Assembly (NCBI GenBank): GCA_050289385.1
Contig: JBNKFQ010000109.1
Span: forward strand, 1 to 5,506
Reading direction: 5' to 3'
Length of the DNA stretch: 5,506 nucleotides
From: JBNKFQ01 sp050289385
Lineage (GTDB): Bacteria > Pseudomonadota > Gammaproteobacteria > Pseudomonadales > Porticoccaceae
Positions 5,113 to 5,506 of the stretch are shown piece by piece. The notes beneath the pieces are model-generated. The model saw only the letters and a list, made by a program, of their open reading frames with translations. It made no database searches and was not told the DNA's origin. A program made the position numbers and the translations under genes. Within the stretch, counting starts at the first letter, position 1, and every line of letters starts with the position of its first letter.

Positions 5113-5506
5113 ATGAACATGCGTATTGCTGTATCTGTCTTGCTGGCAGTGGTGGTGAGCGGTTGTATGGTTCAGGAAACCGGACGACGGGGTGTTATCA
5201 AACCGGTTGATTCTGAGAAAGTACTGGAAAACCATATTGATCTCGCCTTTCGCTACATCAGCCGCGACAACCGGGAATCGGCGCGCACTCATCTGGAGAA
5301 GGCACGGCAACTGGACTCCAGAGATTCACGTATTTATACCTGTTACGCGTTGATTTATGAATCCGAAGGCGAGGAGGAACTCGCTGAAGAGAACTTTCTG
5401 CAAGCCCTCCACTATAACTCGGCAGACACGCGTGCAAGGTTCTATTACGGCGTATTCCTTTCTTCCCGCAATCGTCCAAAAGACGCCAAAAAGCAGTTCA
5501 GGCATG
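5113..5506 (+). CDS. pilF: Type IV pilus pilotin lipoprotein PilF/PilW, N-terminal part (3' end outside window)
   Basis: The frame is open for 131 codons to the right edge. Residues 1-17 form a lipoprotein signal peptide (MNMRIAVSVLLAVVVSG) with lipobox VSGC and lipidated C18. The next residue is Met and not Asp, which favours outer-membrane sorting. From about residue 37 the protein shows TPR repeats: LENHIDLAFRYISRDNRESA, then IYTCYALIYESEGEEELAEE and ARFYYGVFLSSRNRPKDAKK. PilF binds the secretin PilQ and is needed for its outer-membrane assembly in type IV pili. The identification rests on lipobox plus TPRs plus its place after ndk-rlmN, as in Pseudomonas. A very strong ribosome site (GGGGGAGGGG, 5101-5110) precedes ATG 5113; an in-frame ATG at 5119 is less well placed. 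It starts 30 bases after rlmN. Confidence 0.92.
   Translation, partial: MNMRIAVSVLLAVVVSGCMVQETGRRGVIKPVDSEKVLENHIDLAFRYISRDNRESARTHLEKARQLDSRDSRIYTCYALIYESEGEEELAEENFLQALHYNSADTRARFYYGVFLSSRNRPKDAKKQFRH

Noticed and set aside
4543..5310. 255-codon minus-strand open frame across rlmN and pilF
   Set aside because: It overlaps two confidently identified genes, and its translation shows no domain or family motif.

Overview
The window reads as chromosomal DNA from a gammaproteobacterium. The proteins resemble Pseudomonas, Cellvibrionales and other marine gammaproteobacterial homologues, and base composition is close to balanced. Genus cannot be fixed by eye. All genes lie on the + strand and there is no sign of a mobile element, tRNA, rRNA or CRISPR array.

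Layout. (1) Positions 1-975 hold the 3' end of the isc iron-sulfur assembly operon: the C-terminal tail of the chaperone HscA, the [2Fe-2S] ferredoxin Fdx and the small acidic protein IscX, tightly packed in the standard order. (2) An AT-rich gap of about 140 bases with a weak promoter candidate leads to a 670-residue cytoplasmic PAS-GGDEF-EAL protein of cyclic di-GMP metabolism (1115-3127). It carries a long Glu/Pro/Ser-rich linker built partly from a 12-bp tandem repeat. (3) A 279-base intergenic region (3128-3406) contains no convincing gene. It holds a good sigma-70-like promoter candidate and several hairpins, and probably drives the next operon. (4) ndk (nucleoside diphosphate kinase), rlmN (radical SAM rRNA/tRNA methyltransferase) and the start of a pilF/pilW-type type IV pilus pilotin lipoprotein follow with short gaps and run off the right edge.

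From memory of Pseudomonas genomes, the isc operon is followed directly by ndk, rlmN and pilF. The PAS-GGDEF-EAL gene is therefore a lineage-specific addition at the junction of two conserved blocks. The isc genes supply Fe-S clusters, and RlmN is itself a [4Fe-4S] enzyme. Cyclic di-GMP enzymes often control pili and surface behaviour, so a link to the downstream pilotin is possible but rests only on proximity.

I found no clearly new biological system. The best leads are the inserted signalling gene with a lost inhibitory site, a very strong near-perfect hairpin inside the first codons of rlmN, and the structured ndk leader.
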